Positions 26,045-35,484 are shown, numbered from the stretch's first letter. The stretch is 64,000 bases of DNA from Ignavibacteriales bacterium (GCA_026390575.1 JAPLFR010000016.1:186001-250000); one strand, 5' to 3'. Program-made: numbers and translations. Notes: a model not told the origin generated them from the sequence alone.

Positions 26045-28282
26045 ATGAGCACAAGAAAGAACCTTTTTTCTAATTTCGATTTTCGCAGGCTCAATTCTTC
26101 CGATTTCAAAGAAGATAGCGTTCGTGAAGAACTGGTACTTCCTATTCTCAAAGAACTCGGTTATTCAGGCCAGCAGATTGTCCGCAGTAAGTCCCTCTCT
26201 CATCCCTTTGTCAAAATTGGCTCAAAGAAACGGCAGATCAACATTGTACCGGATTACCTCTTAAAGATCGAGGACACGTACGCCTGGGTTTTAGACGCAA
26301 AAGCTCCAACAGAAAATATTCTTCATGGTGAAAATGTAGAGCAAGTTTTTAGCTATTCAATGCATCCTGAGATACGTACCAAGTTTTTTGCTCTCTGCAA
26401 CGGCAAAGAATTCACACTCTTCCGACAAGACACTCAAAAACCCATACTTCATTTTCAGTTGCGCGACATCGAAAGAAATTGGGACAAACTTGAGACCTTC
26501 CTTTCACCCGCCTCGTTCCATATAGGAAAAAGTATTGTCTATCCACTCCCGAGTGCGGAGAAAAAATCTGTCCAAGAATTCGATTACCTCAGCCGGCCTC
26601 TTCCTGAAGAATTTCCGGTGAGAAAACAGGAAGCCAAACGGCACTTTGGTGTGCATGGCTACTTTACAAAGCAATCGTGGAATGTTGTGCAGGAATACAT
26701 CCGTAATTTTACGCAAGCTGGTGATTTGGTTCTTGATCCATTTGGCGGAAGCGGTGTTACATTGATTGAAGCATTGATGACCGACCGGCGGGCAATCAAT
26801 ATCGACCTCAATCCGATGTCAGTATTTATAGTGGATGCATTGATTGCTCCGGTAAAGATTTCGGAGTTAACGGCAGCATTTGACAGAGTGAAGAAGGCTT
26901 TTGTCGAGAAGAAACCGACTACAAAAAAAGAAATCAAAGAAGCACTCAAGAAATATCCATATCCAAAAGGATTTACACTTCCGAAAGGTTCTGACGTTAA
27001 AACGGTTGAAGACTTGTTCAGTGAGAAACAATTAGCTCAATTGGCTTTACTTAAAAGTCTCATTCTCAAAGAAAAAGATAAAGATATTCGGAAATCATTA
27101 CTTCTTGCATTTTCAAGCAGTGTCAATAAATTCAATTTGACTTTTCATTATACAAAAAGTGAAGGTGGCGGTGATAGCGGACCGTTCAGATACTACCGTT
27201 ATCGAATGGCTCCAGATCCAGGTGAACTTGAACTAATCGATATCTTTGAAACAAAATTTAGACGGGTTTCCTCAGCCAAGCGAGATATTGAATCCAAAAT
27301 AAATAATTCCACTATTGCTAATGCCAACGTTATTAAAGGCACTGCGACCGATCTCAAAAACATCAAATCTAAGAGTGTAGATTACATTTATACTGATCCG
27401 CCTTATGGGAAGAAAATCCCATACCTCGATCTATCGGTTATGTGGAATGCATGGCTCGATCTGGAGGTAACAGAAAAAGATTATCAAGAAGAAGCCATCG
27501 AAGGCGGCGAGCATAACAAAAGCAAGGAAGAATACGGCGATCTCATCGGCAAGTCCATTGAAGAAATGTACCGCGTACTCAAGTTTGATCGCTGGATGAG
27601 CTTTGTGTTTGCCCATAAAGACCCGGAGTTCTGGCATCTCATTGTCGATACTGCAGAGAGAGCCGGTTTTGAATACGCAGGAGCTGTGAAGCAGGCAAAC
27701 GGACAAACAAGTTTTAAGAAACGACAGAATCCGTTTACCGTCCTTTCCGGTCAGTTAATCATCAACTTCAAAAAAGTCCGAAAGCCCAAAGCTATTCTAA
27801 AAGCAAATCTTGGAATGAAAATTGGCGACATCATTATGCAAACGATGGAAGGCATCATTGCGAAACATCACGGTGCTACACTCGAACAGATTAATGATGA
27901 GATTATTATCAAAGGATTGGAACTTGGGTTCCTCGATTTATTGAAAAAAGAATACTCCGATTTAACGCCGCTGTTGCTAGAATCCTTCGACTTTGACGAA
28001 GTAACACATCTTTTTTCCATCAAGAATAATGAGAAGTTCAAAACACATATTGACCTGAACTTGCGTGTCCGGTATTATCTTATTTCATTCCTCCGTCGGC
28101 AGAAGCTAGAAAGAAAGCAACCGACATTTGATGAGATTGTTCTTCATATTATGCCGTTGCTCAGAAACGGAATAACGCCGGAGAAACAGACAATCCTGAA
28201 TGTTCTTGAACACATCGGCGAGCGTGTCGGCAAGGATTGTTGGCAGCTTAAACAAACCGGTCAAGGAAGTTTATTCCTGTAA
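26045..28282 (+). CDS. Fused HsdR-N-like nuclease and DNA methyltransferase
   Basis: 745 residues. Residues 20-150 resemble the type I restriction HSDR_N domain: DSVREELVLPILKELGY, then the PD-(D/E)XK site VPDYLLK (Pro69-Asp70) and VLDAKAP (Asp84, Lys86). A methyltransferase follows, with the SAM motif VLDPFGGSGVTLIEALM near residue 230 and the catalytic DPPYGKKIPY near 451, typical of amino (N6-A or N4-C) methylases. Nuclease plus methylase in one chain suggests a single-protein restriction-modification enzyme of type IIG kind, though no separate specificity domain is evident. HicAB and DUF559 lie upstream. Confidence 0.82.
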   Translation: MSTRKNLFSNFDFRRLNSSDFKEDSVREELVLPILKELGYSGQQIVRSKSLSHPFVKIGSKKRQINIVPDYLLKIEDTYAWVLDAKAPTENILHGENVEQVFSYSMHPEIRTKFFALCNGKEFTLFRQDTQKPILHFQLRDIERNWDKLETFLSPASFHIGKSIVYPLPSAEKKSVQEFDYLSRPLPEEFPVRKQEAKRHFGVHGYFTKQSWNVVQEYIRNFTQAGDLVLDPFGGSGVTLIEALMTDRRAINIDLNPMSVFIVDALIAPVKISELTAAFDRVKKAFVEKKPTTKKEIKEALKKYPYPKGFTLPKGSDVKTVEDLFSEKQLAQLALLKSLILKEKDKDIRKSLLLAFSSSVNKFNLTFHYTKSEGGGDSGPFRYYRYRMAPDPGELELIDIFETKFRRVSSAKRDIESKINNSTIANANVIKGTATDLKNIKSKSVDYIYTDPPYGKKIPYLDLSVMWNAWLDLEVTEKDYQEEAIEGGEHNKSKEEYGDLIGKSIEEMYRVLKFDRWMSFVFAHKDPEFWHLIVDTAERAGFEYAGAVKQANGQTSFKKRQNPFTVLSGQLIINFKKVRKPKAILKANLGMKIGDIIMQTMEGIIAKHHGATLEQINDEIIIKGLELGFLDLLKKEYSDLTPLLLESFDFDEVTHLFSIKNNEKFKTHIDLNLRVRYYLISFLRRQKLERKQPTFDEIVLHIMPLLRNGITPEKQTILNVLEHIGERVGKDCWQLKQTGQGSLFL

Positions 28283-28286
28283 CGGT

Positions 28287-29021
28287 ATGGTCAATAAAAT
28301 AAAGACAATGCGTCGATTTCTCTTTTACTTAATTCCTATCACACTTTTCAGAATATCACACGCCGTGGGGGAAGAGAGAAAAGAGTACTTGTTTCATCCA
28401 TCATCCACTCTTCAAGACCAGCCGCAGAATGGACAACCGGAAAGCTCAAAGAGCAGCATATACCTTCAGTTCAATACAAGCGGACTTTATCCTTCATTGA
28501 CAGATTGGAAAAACCAACTCCATTTATCCGACGGTACACATCCCTCAGGAACAAATATTGTTTTTGGTGCAGAGGCAGGTTGGGTTATAAACAGCTATAT
28601 TCAAGCAGCGATTGGGTATGAATTTTTCTTCACCTCAAAAGTCTCAACGATCGAGACCACAGGCGATCAGATCAACAGTACCTATTTCTATGGATCGCTC
28701 CGTGGAAGCATACCGCTTGAATCGATTCAGAATCTATCATTGTTTAGCAGCATCGATGTCGGATCCCTTTCGGCGACCGAAGTGATGGAAAATTACTATG
28801 GACAAGATTTCAACAAAACCGGTTCTACAACCGCCTATCGGTTTATGTTCGGTGCACAATATTTTATGACAGATAATTGGTCCATCATGGCAGGGACCGG
28901 ATATTTTTCTGGTAAAATAAATACAGTCACAGTCAATGGACAAACCTGGCCCAATTTTGCTTTAGACTTGTCCGGTTTTATTCTTCGCTTTGCCGTCAAT
29001 TATCATTTTCAATTATTCTAA
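28287..29021 (+). CDS. Outer-membrane beta-barrel-like protein
   Basis: About 244 residues from ATG 28287 (an alternative is 28308, MRRFLFYLIP). A signal peptide ends near SHAVGEE. The rest alternates short hydrophobic strands with turns: ASIYLQFNTSG-type start, AAIGYEFFFTSKVSTIE, FYGSLRGSIPLE, FMFGAQYFMTDNWSIMAGTG and a terminal strand ILRFAVNYHFQLF ending in Phe, the classic barrel signal. No specific family can be named. It begins five bases after the methyltransferase stop but is probably unrelated. Confidence 0.65.
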   Translation: MVNKIKTMRRFLFYLIPITLFRISHAVGEERKEYLFHPSSTLQDQPQNGQPESSKSSIYLQFNTSGLYPSLTDWKNQLHLSDGTHPSGTNIVFGAEAGWVINSYIQAAIGYEFFFTSKVSTIETTGDQINSTYFYGSLRGSIPLESIQNLSLFSSIDVGSLSATEVMENYYGQDFNKTGSTTAYRFMFGAQYFMTDNWSIMAGTGYFSGKINTVTVNGQTWPNFALDLSGFILRFAVNYHFQLF

Positions 29022-29058
29022 CAACGACATTCATCAAAGAACTATACTAAAGAATCCT

Positions 29059-30459
29059 ATGACTTCATCTGATCTCCCTGTTCACAGTCCGGAATTCCGC
29101 AAACAGCGCGTCATCAACTGGATGTCGCTTGGAGTTCTCTACGCGTTCTTCTATATGACGCGTTACAATTATACCGCGGTTGCTCCCGCTCTCGCAGACT
29201 TGCTTGGCTGGAAGAATACAGAGCTGGGTGTATTCGAAACGATTATGCCGCTTGTGTATGGACTTTCCGTTGTCTTGAATGGTCCTTTCGCTGATCGCAT
29301 CGGCGGGAAAAAAGCATTCCTCTTCGGAGCCGTCGGTGTTGCAATTATGAACTTTCTCTTCGGTCTTGCGGGTCTCGCCGTTATTTCTCCTGCAGTCTGG
29401 GAAGGAATCGGCATAGCTCGGCACGTTGCTATCCCTGCTTCCCTCAAGTTTGGTTTATCCGGTGGGATGATCCTGACACTGATGGCAATTGTGTGGGGAT
29501 TGAATGGATTCTTCCAATCGTTCGGCGCGCTTTCGATTGTGAAAGTGAACGCGCAATGGTTCCATGTTCGTGAACGAGGCACTTTCGCTGGAATATTCGG
29601 TGTACTGATTCGCCTGGGATTGCTGTTGGCATTCCAGGGTGTCCCGATTATTTTGCTCTTTCTTCCATGGCAGTACGCGTTTTGGATTCCAGGTGCGTGC
29701 GTGTTAGTACTCTTTGTCATCAACTATTATTTTATGCACAACTCACCGAAAGATGCTGGATTGGGTGACTTTGAAACCGGTGACGATCCAGAAGACAGCG
29801 ATGGCAAACCGTCGTCTGTCAAGTATGTTCTCAGAAAAGTTTTTGCATCGCGCGTTATGTGGATGATCGCGCTCGGTTCCATGATGATTGGTTTTGTGCG
29901 CCGGAGTGTCGTGGATGCGTGGTGGCCTAAATATTTTGTGGATTTCTATGGCGCAGACAAAGCCCACTTCGCGACGTACCTTCCATACATCATTGCGACA
30001 TGGGGAATTGCGCTCGCCGGCATCGCTGGCGGTTTTGTGTTCGGTATCGCTTCGGACCGCACCTTCGGTGGACGGCGCGCACCGGTGATCACTTTCGGAT
30101 TCATCGGCATGGCAATAGTCCTCGCCCTCTTCGGCATATCGGATCTTCTTAACTTCGGCCCTGTGTTGGCAGCATGCTGTCTCGTGCTACTCTCCTTCTG
30201 CGTCAACGGTGCGCATGGAATGATTGGTGGTGCAGCATCGATGGACTTCGGCGGAAAGAAAGCTGTAGCAACAGCTGCAGGATTATTCGATGGAATGCAA
30301 TACCTCGCCGGCGCATTTGTTGGAATGGGTGTCGGATACATTACTACAAACTGGGGCTGGGAAGCGTGGCATTGGACACCAATTCCATTTGCACTCATTG
30401 GCGCTTATGTGATGTCACGTCTGTGGAATGTAATGCCAAAGGGGAGATCAGGACATTAA
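29059..30459 (+). CDS. MFS transporter of the organophosphate:phosphate antiporter (GlpT/UhpC) type
   Basis: About 466 residues from ATG 29059, twelve predicted helices. The start INWMSLGVLYAFFYMTRYN and the loop GPFADRIGGKKAFLFG between helices 2 and 3 are typical of the OPA family, which exchanges sugar phosphates or glycerol-3-phosphate for phosphate. FQSFGALSIVKVNAQWF corresponds to helix 4-5 of GlpT. The substrate cannot be read from sequence. An acidic loop (LGDFETGDDPEDSDGK) lies between the two halves. Confidence 0.85.
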   Translation: MTSSDLPVHSPEFRKQRVINWMSLGVLYAFFYMTRYNYTAVAPALADLLGWKNTELGVFETIMPLVYGLSVVLNGPFADRIGGKKAFLFGAVGVAIMNFLFGLAGLAVISPAVWEGIGIARHVAIPASLKFGLSGGMILTLMAIVWGLNGFFQSFGALSIVKVNAQWFHVRERGTFAGIFGVLIRLGLLLAFQGVPIILLFLPWQYAFWIPGACVLVLFVINYYFMHNSPKDAGLGDFETGDDPEDSDGKPSSVKYVLRKVFASRVMWMIALGSMMIGFVRRSVVDAWWPKYFVDFYGADKAHFATYLPYIIATWGIALAGIAGGFVFGIASDRTFGGRRAPVITFGFIGMAIVLALFGISDLLNFGPVLAACCLVLLSFCVNGAHGMIGGAASMDFGGKKAVATAAGLFDGMQYLAGAFVGMGVGYITTNWGWEAWHWTPIPFALIGAYVMSRLWNVMPKGRSGH

Positions 30460-30461
30460 CT

Positions 30462-30579
30462 GGTAGAATCCCTGCCTGCGGCAGGCTCGCCTAAGCACAA
30501 AGTGCGTCGGCGAGCAGGCAGGCGGTCACCGACCGGATTTATTCACGCAAGAATATCCTATCTGGTGATCGGATGCTAC
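30462..30579. repeat. Left 118-bp flanking repeat of the REP/RAYT island
   Basis: Runs from GGTAGAATCCCTGCC to GGTGATCGGATGCTAC. It matches 31374-31491 at 116 of 118 positions, in the same orientation. It contains the palindrome CCTGCCTGCGGCAGG and REP hairpins with GTAG at their feet. Confidence 0.85.
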
Positions 30580-30585
30580 GATGAT

Positions 30586-30838
30586 CCGATCTAATGATCG
30601 GATGCTACATTATGATATCTCGTCCGTAGAATGTGATTCCAAAAAGAAGGTCAGGGCATTAATCCGTAGAATCCGGTCACCGACCGGATTCCATCATCAT
30701 CCGATCTAATGATCGGATGCTACATTATGATATCTCGTCCGTAGAATGTGATTCCAAAAAGAAGGTCAGGGCATTAATCCGTAGAATCCGGTCACCGACC
30801 GGATTCCATCATCATCCGATCTGGTGATCGGATGCTAC
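30586..30838. repeat. Tandem 115-bp REP/BIME units
   Basis: Two copies of a 115-bp unit (30586-30700, 30701-30815) and a 23-bp partial third copy. Each unit carries a plus-strand REP (GTAG then a CCGGTCACCGACCGG hairpin) and a minus-strand REP (GTAG then CATCCGATC hairpin), facing each other. GTAG at the foot of a hairpin is the signature recognised by REP-associated tyrosine transposases. Confidence 0.85.
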
Positions 30839-31353
30839 TCGTATCTATCAAATTCCTTTGGCGCATCGAAGTCGCAGAAAACATCTTTGAGCCATCCTTT
30901 TTTAACAATCTCACGAAAATTATGATATGGAAAATCTTTGGGTTTAATACCAAGATGCTTCCACGAATTTGAAAAGATATAAGAAAGATGATTTTCAAAA
31001 TCCTTGTTCTCTAATGAAATCCGTATGCAATGGTCCATCGTTCCTCTCTGCCAGACATGCTTTTCTATCCCATGCCTCATGATCTCATGTGATGTAAATT
31101 TCTTGAAGTCTCTCAAAAACACGGACATTGATAGAACAGTTTTAATTTCTACCAAGAGATGAATGTGATCGGGCATAATAGTAAATGCTATTATATCCTT
31201 AAGCTTCTTCGAATAGAATCGTAATTCTTCGATAAGATATTCCGGAATTTGATTTTTATGAAGAAGTTGTTGTCGATTAAAAGTGCAAAACGTGAGAAAA
31301 TATAAAGAATTAGGATCTTGCCATCTTGGAGGTTTTCTCGAAAACGGTTTCAT
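30835..31353 (-). CDS. REP-associated tyrosine transposase (RAYT, TnpA-REP, Y1)
   Basis: About 172 residues from ATG 31353, chosen because GGGGAA lies seven bases upstream; the open frame extends upstream into the flanking repeat but that part is not family-like. It begins with LYFLTFCTFNRQQ, carries the HUH metal motif PDHIHLL, and has the catalytic tyrosine in HLSYIFSNSWKHLG. RAYTs nick single-stranded DNA at GTAG next to REP hairpins. Here the stop codon TAG is itself part of such a GTAG. REP arrays lie on both sides. Confidence 0.9.
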   Translation of the reverse strand: MKPFSRKPPRWQDPNSLYFLTFCTFNRQQLLHKNQIPEYLIEELRFYSKKLKDIIAFTIMPDHIHLLVEIKTVLSMSVFLRDFKKFTSHEIMRHGIEKHVWQRGTMDHCIRISLENKDFENHLSYIFSNSWKHLGIKPKDFPYHNFREIVKKGWLKDVFCDFDAPKEFDRYE

Positions 31354-31373
31354 TAGCATTTCCCCATTGATTC

Positions 31374-31491
31374 GGTAGAATCCCTGCCTGCGGCAGGCTC
31401 GCCTAAGCACAAAGTGCGTCGGCGAGCAGGCAGGCGGTCACCGATCGGATTTATTCACGCAAGAATATCCGATCTGGTGATCGGATGCTAC
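31374..31491. repeat. Right 118-bp flanking repeat of the REP/RAYT island
   Basis: Direct copy of 30462-30579 with two substitutions. Together the two copies bracket the 115-bp tandem units and the RAYT gene. Confidence 0.85.
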
Positions 31492-31511
31492 GTCATTTAT
31501 GTTATCCTGTT

Positions 31512-32222
31512 CTACTTCTGTAAACTCCACAACTTCGTTGTTACACGCTCAAGCTCGGGAGCAATAAGCGCTGGATCCATTGTCTTCTCCGGCATGTTCT
31601 CAAATGCACAATAGGGAATCGTGTGTCCTTTCACTTCGATGAAATTCGGATCCTTTGCCGTCAATTGTTCCCAATCGTTTGTCTTGTAATAAAACTCCAT
31701 CTTCTCATCCGGCAAAGAATGATAGAGAATGGAATCTTCCTGACCGGGCCGCGCGCGTCTGCGATTCTTGCGAACAGATTCCTCGTATGGTACTTTAATA
31801 TACACCAACGAAGCCTTGCTGAGCATCTCATCAGAAAGAAATGTCAACGCGTGATGGATAGCGTTCTCACCGCCTCGCGCAAATTCCACGAGCGTCGTCA
31901 TCTTATCGTGATATGCAGGGTCTTTCAATACTTTCTTCTTGTAATCCAGTGCCATACGATCCATATACAAATCCCAGATATACTGATCCTTGAACCAATA
32001 CTTTTCATCGCTCCAGATACGCGGCTTCTTGAATCGCGTCATCAAATCATCCAACTCAAACGTTTCCCATACATAGACGAAATCATCAAGCTCTTCAAAG
32101 TTAGCAATGTGGAATTTTTCAAGCCGTAGTATCGGATCGCATTTTTTTAAAAAGTCGATGACTTCAGATTTTCCGGCTGCCGGACGGCCGGTGATAATAA
32201 GGATAGGAAAATGTTGACTCAT
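31512..32222 (-). CDS. P-loop kinase-like protein
   Basis: About 236 residues from MSQHFPILIITGRPAAGKSE (ATG 32222), where GRPAAGKS is a Walker A motif. An arginine-rich lid-like segment VRKNRRRARPGQEDS and LVYIKVPYEESV suggest a nucleoside or polynucleotide kinase-like fold. ARGGENAIHHAL is also conserved-looking. No specific family is recognised. It is probably co-transcribed with the nucleotidase gene 21 bp upstream. Confidence 0.6.
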   Translation of the reverse strand: MSQHFPILIITGRPAAGKSEVIDFLKKCDPILRLEKFHIANFEELDDFVYVWETFELDDLMTRFKKPRIWSDEKYWFKDQYIWDLYMDRMALDYKKKVLKDPAYHDKMTTLVEFARGGENAIHHALTFLSDEMLSKASLVYIKVPYEESVRKNRRRARPGQEDSILYHSLPDEKMEFYYKTNDWEQLTAKDPNFIEVKGHTIPYCAFENMPEKTMDPALIAPELERVTTKLWSLQK

Positions 32223-32242
32223 GGTTGTTCCTTTCAATGTCT

Positions 32243-33754
32243 TTATTTCACGAGTTTGATACGGTGTTCGATCTCGGAGGAGATTTCTTTTACAGCCCGT
32301 ACTTTCATTTCGATAGCAGAGAAGACTGTTTGATTGAGCACGGTGAGTTTCGATAGTTTAAACCCAAAATATTTTTCAGATTCTCCCATCATATAATCGC
32401 TTGCTGCACCGATATAGGTTTTATTTTCATCCAACGGCTTGCCATTCACAAGAAATGTAGTAAATTCAATTCCGCCACCGGTCTTTTTCCGCCACTCACA
32501 TTGAATGCCCGATGTCTGAACACCGGTGTGCTCGTTAAGAAAGAATTCTACCATGGAACGGAGTTGTTTCCCGGTAAGGTCAAACTTCACAAGGATGTTG
32601 CGAAATGGAAGTATCTCAAATATATCCCGTTTTGTAATGGGCCCAGCTGTCAAATCTTTTCTGATGCCCGAGGAATTCATAAAACCGACATCCGCACCCG
32701 CAGCTTCACGCTGCGCATCGGCAATAAAGTTACCGATACCGCTTTCGCCGCGGCCGCGATTCCAATCGGTTTTCAGTGTGGCAATAACTTTTGAATAATC
32801 CTGATCTATCATCATTTTGATAGAATCAATAAAAGCAGAAAGCTCCGTTTTTGGTCTGGCAGCATTGTGCCATAGTTGTACCAAACTTCCATCGTACGAA
32901 ATCACATGATGTTTTTCTACTTTCAAATCGAGAACGCCAAGATTTTCCAAATTTGATCCAGTCTGTACAATCAAAACGCCGTTAACTCTTTTTGGGTGCT
33001 TCAGCCGTGTATGTGAATGTCCGCCGATAATTACATCCAACCCTTGTACATTCACCGCCAGAATTGAATCTTCATCCACACCTTGGTGTGTGAGCGCAAT
33101 CAGTAAATCTGTTTGCGGAAAAAGCAATGCAGCAAGCCGTTTCACCGTCTCAATCGATGGAAGGATTTTGATACCTGCACCGCTGTTTTGATTCACGAGA
33201 TTGTAGAAGTCATCGGACATGATGCCGATAATGCCGATCTTCAATCCGTTTTTCTCGATGATGATGTATTCCTTATTGTTGATGGGAAATTTGTTTAACG
33301 TATCGAGAATATTTGCAGAAATTGTCGGAAACTTAGCAACATTCGTCAGCTTGCGAAGATTGGCCACCGAAATATCAAAATCATGGTTGCCCGGCGTCCA
33401 CAGTTCATAACCGATGCGGTTCATCATTTCAAATAACGCTCCACCTTCAGCACCGCCGTATGTATATTCTGTAATCGGATTTCCCGTCATTACATCGCCG
33501 GCATCAAGCAACAGGGATGCGGATTTCACGCGTCGCAAGCTGTCGACGACAAACGAGAGTTCATTAAATCCGCCGACCAGCGGCTTGGGATTTTCTTTCA
33601 CCCAAAAAGCTTCATGCGGAATAAAACTTGCATGCATATCGTTCGTATGCAAAATGGTGATGGTCTTCGGCTGGCAAAATATCGCCGTCAGTGCCGTCAA
33701 TGTCATGATCAACTGGAGCTTCGTCCGTGTTAACCATCGTGCTGATGATTTCAT
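32243..33754 (-). CDS. 5'-nucleotidase / UDP-sugar hydrolase-like metallophosphatase (UshA type)
   Basis: About 503 residues from ATG 33754 (AGGA upstream), with an N-terminal signal segment (LIMTLTALTAIFCQ). The calcineurin-like dimetal site is seen in ITILHTNDMHA, LLDAGDVMTGNP, GNHDFDISV and LIALTHQG with GGHSHT. The C-terminal 5_nucleotid_C domain has FIADAQREAAGADVGFMNSSGIR and LPFRNILV. It would hydrolyse nucleotides or UDP-sugars outside the inner membrane. A P-loop kinase-like gene follows on the same strand. Confidence 0.9.
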   Translation of the reverse strand: MKSSARWLTRTKLQLIMTLTALTAIFCQPKTITILHTNDMHASFIPHEAFWVKENPKPLVGGFNELSFVVDSLRRVKSASLLLDAGDVMTGNPITEYTYGGAEGGALFEMMNRIGYELWTPGNHDFDISVANLRKLTNVAKFPTISANILDTLNKFPINNKEYIIIEKNGLKIGIIGIMSDDFYNLVNQNSGAGIKILPSIETVKRLAALLFPQTDLLIALTHQGVDEDSILAVNVQGLDVIIGGHSHTRLKHPKRVNGVLIVQTGSNLENLGVLDLKVEKHHVISYDGSLVQLWHNAARPKTELSAFIDSIKMMIDQDYSKVIATLKTDWNRGRGESGIGNFIADAQREAAGADVGFMNSSGIRKDLTAGPITKRDIFEILPFRNILVKFDLTGKQLRSMVEFFLNEHTGVQTSGIQCEWRKKTGGGIEFTTFLVNGKPLDENKTYIGAASDYMMGESEKYFGFKLSKLTVLNQTVFSAIEMKVRAVKEISSEIEHRIKLVK

Positions 33755-33870
33755 AATAAATCCTGTTATGTGATAAGAATTGTTGCGAGCAAGATACAGA
33801 TAAAAAACATCTTTCGGAATAGCGCATGCTGCCATTTATAGTTTACTATTCCATTTTTATAACTCTAAAT

Positions 33871-33904
33871 AAAAAAGGGGGCGAATTGTTCGATTCGCCC
33901 CCTT
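33871..33904 (-). terminator. Terminator of trpB2
   Basis: On the minus strand GGGGGCGAAT, a six-base loop and ATTCGCCCCC are followed by six T. It lies 25 bases after the trpB2 stop. Confidence 0.9.
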
Positions 33905-33928
33905 CTGAAAAATTAATTAAGCGGTGTT

Positions 33929-35242
33929 TTACTTCCCGTTTCCATTGCCGTTGCCAAGCTTGCCGGCGAAATATGCGTCGTAAGCACTCATATCAAAATG
34001 GCCGTGACCGCTCAGGTTGAAGAGAATAATTTTCTTTGTTCCTTCAACCTTAGCTTTCTTTGCTTCCTCAATTGCCGATTTGATGGCATGCGATGATTCC
34101 GGCGCAGGGATAATTCCTTCTGTTTGCGCGAACAGCACTCCAGCTTCGAATATTTCAGTCTGGCTGTATGCCTGCGCTTCAATCAGTTTATCCTTATACA
34201 ATTTGCTGACGATAGGAGACATGCCGTGGTAGCGTAATCCGCCGGCGTGAATCGAGGGCGGCATGAAATCATGTCCGAGCGTGTACATCATAAGCAACGG
34301 CGTCATTCCGGCAACATCCCCCAAGTCGTACCGGTACTCGCCTTTTGTTAATGACGGACACGTGGTCGGTTCAACTGCAATGGCTCGAAGTTTTTTCCCA
34401 CCAATTTTATCTTTAATAAACGGCAGTACAATACCGCCGAAATTCGATCCGCCGCCCACACAACCGATGACGATATCAGGATACACTCCGGCTTTCTCCA
34501 TTTGTTTCTGCGATTCCAGTCCGATGATTGTTTGATGCAGCAGCACGTGGTTCAACACGCTGCCAAGTGCATAATTGGTATCCTGACGGCCTGCGGCGTC
34601 TTCTACTGCTTCGCTAATGGCAAGGCCAAGGCTGCCGGTTGAATTTGGATTCTTTGCAAGTGCATCCCTGCCCGCTTTTGTGTCGGTGCTCGGACTCGCA
34701 ACCACTTCCGCTCCCCACGTGTGAATCATAGAACGGCGATACGGCTTCTGCTCATAACTCACCTTGACCATATATACCTTGCATTCCATCTTGAACATTT
34801 TACATGCCAACGACAGTGCACTTCCCCACTGTCCGGCTCCCGTTTCTGTGGCAATGCGCTTTATCCCGGCTTCTTTATTATAGTACGCCTGTGCAAGTGC
34901 CGTATTCAATTTATGGCTTCCTGCCGGACTGACACCTTCATATTTGTAATATATTTGCGCAGGAGTATCGAGTGCTTTTTCAAGATCAAGGGCACGGATG
35001 AGCGGCGTTGGACGATACGTGGCGTATGCGTTCCGCACTGCATCCGGAATTTCAATCAGCCGTTCTGTGGTTACTTCTTGTTTTATCAATTCCATGGGAA
35101 AGATTGGTGCGAGATCCTGCGGACCAACCGGCTGTTTGGTGCCGGGATGAAGCGGCGGGTCCATAGGTGTAGGCAGATCCGCAAGGATATTGTAATAGTG
35201 AGTCGGAATTTCTTTTTCTTCGAGCATAAATTTACGTGGCAT
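33929..35242 (-). CDS. trpB2: Tryptophan synthase beta chain, TrpB2 type
   Basis: About 437 residues from ATG 35242 (GGAGG six bases upstream). It is longer than TrpB1 and has the N-terminal extension [17 protein letters not shown] typical of TrpB2. PLP lysine in [16 protein letters not shown], phosphate loop [10 protein letters not shown]. TrpB2 makes tryptophan from indole and serine and often lacks a TrpA partner; no trpA is nearby. Expression is very likely controlled by the Trp leader attenuator directly upstream. A gap of Gly/Asn repeats ends the protein (GNGNGNGK). Confidence 0.93.
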   Translation of the reverse strand: MPRKFMLEEKEIPTHYYNILADLPTPMDPPLHPGTKQPVGPQDLAPIFPMELIKQEVTTERLIEIPDAVRNAYATYRPTPLIRALDLEKALDTPAQIYYKYEGVSPAGSHKLNTALAQAYYNKEAGIKRIATETGAGQWGSALSLACKMFKMECKVYMVKVSYEQKPYRRSMIHTWGAEVVASPSTDTKAGRDALAKNPNSTGSLGLAISEAVEDAAGRQDTNYALGSVLNHVLLHQTIIGLESQKQMEKAGVYPDIVIGCVGGGSNFGGIVLPFIKDKIGGKKLRAIAVEPTTCPSLTKGEYRYDLGDVAGMTPLLMMYTLGHDFMPPSIHAGGLRYHGMSPIVSKLYKDKLIEAQAYSQTEIFEAGVLFAQTEGIIPAPESSHAIKSAIEEAKKAKVEGTKKIILFNLSGHGHFDMSAYDAYFAGKLGNGNGNGK

Positions 35243-35334
35243 AACGACCTCCATGTTGTTGAATGTTGATGTTGTTTATGTGATTAATAATTGTGAACAG
35301 AGGTTCCCACGACAGATCGATTCGGCATGAAACG

Positions 35335-35372
35335 AAAAAAGTGGGAACGCTCTCGTCCGCGTTTCCACCTTT
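35335..35372 (-). terminator. Attenuator terminator in the trpB2 leader
   Basis: On the minus strand GTGGAAACGC (35368-35359) pairs with GCGTTCCCAC (35350-35341) with one mismatch, extended by an A-tract pairing with TTTTTT (35340-35335). The competing antiterminator is GTCCGCG (35417-35411) with CGCGGAC (35361-35355), a perfect 7-bp match that overlaps the terminator arm. Confidence 0.85.
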
Positions 35373-35395
35373 GCTGGGTAATCGATGTAAATGAG

Positions 35396-35476
35396 CTACC
35401 TCAGAGGAAGCGCGGACTTTATCCAGCGCCACCACCAAGCCTGTTGCTGACTGCGATATTCTAATTCATTGCTCAT
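35396..35476 (-). CDS. trpL: Trp leader peptide of the trpB2 attenuator
   Basis: A 26-codon ORF from ATG 35476 to TAG 35396, too short for usual ORF calling. It reads MSNELEYRSQQQA, then WWWRW, then IKSALPLR: four Trp codons within five (35437-35423). The antiterminator half-site GTCCGCG begins five bases after the last Trp codon. This is the layout of classical trp operon attenuators: stalling at Trp codons when tryptophan is short frees GTCCGCG to pair and prevents the terminator. No clear Shine-Dalgarno precedes the ATG; the predicted transcript start is very close to it. Confidence 0.85.
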   Translation of the reverse strand: MSNELEYRSQQQAWWWRWIKSALPLR

Positions 35477-35484
35477 TCTGGAAT

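Noticed and set aside
30586-30838. Tandem repeats as a possible CRISPR array
   Set aside because: Units are 115 bp with no unique spacers, contain GTAG-footed hairpins and adjoin a RAYT gene; this is a BIME/REP array.
31374-31410. Longer start for the RAYT at 31410
   Set aside because: The first 19 codons are translated flanking repeat; ATG 31353 has a ribosome site and begins family-like sequence.
35340-35372. AAAGGTGGAAACGCGG resembles a T-box consensus
   Set aside because: No specifier stem I is seen upstream, and the Trp-rich leader ORF with a matching antiterminator explains the terminator better.
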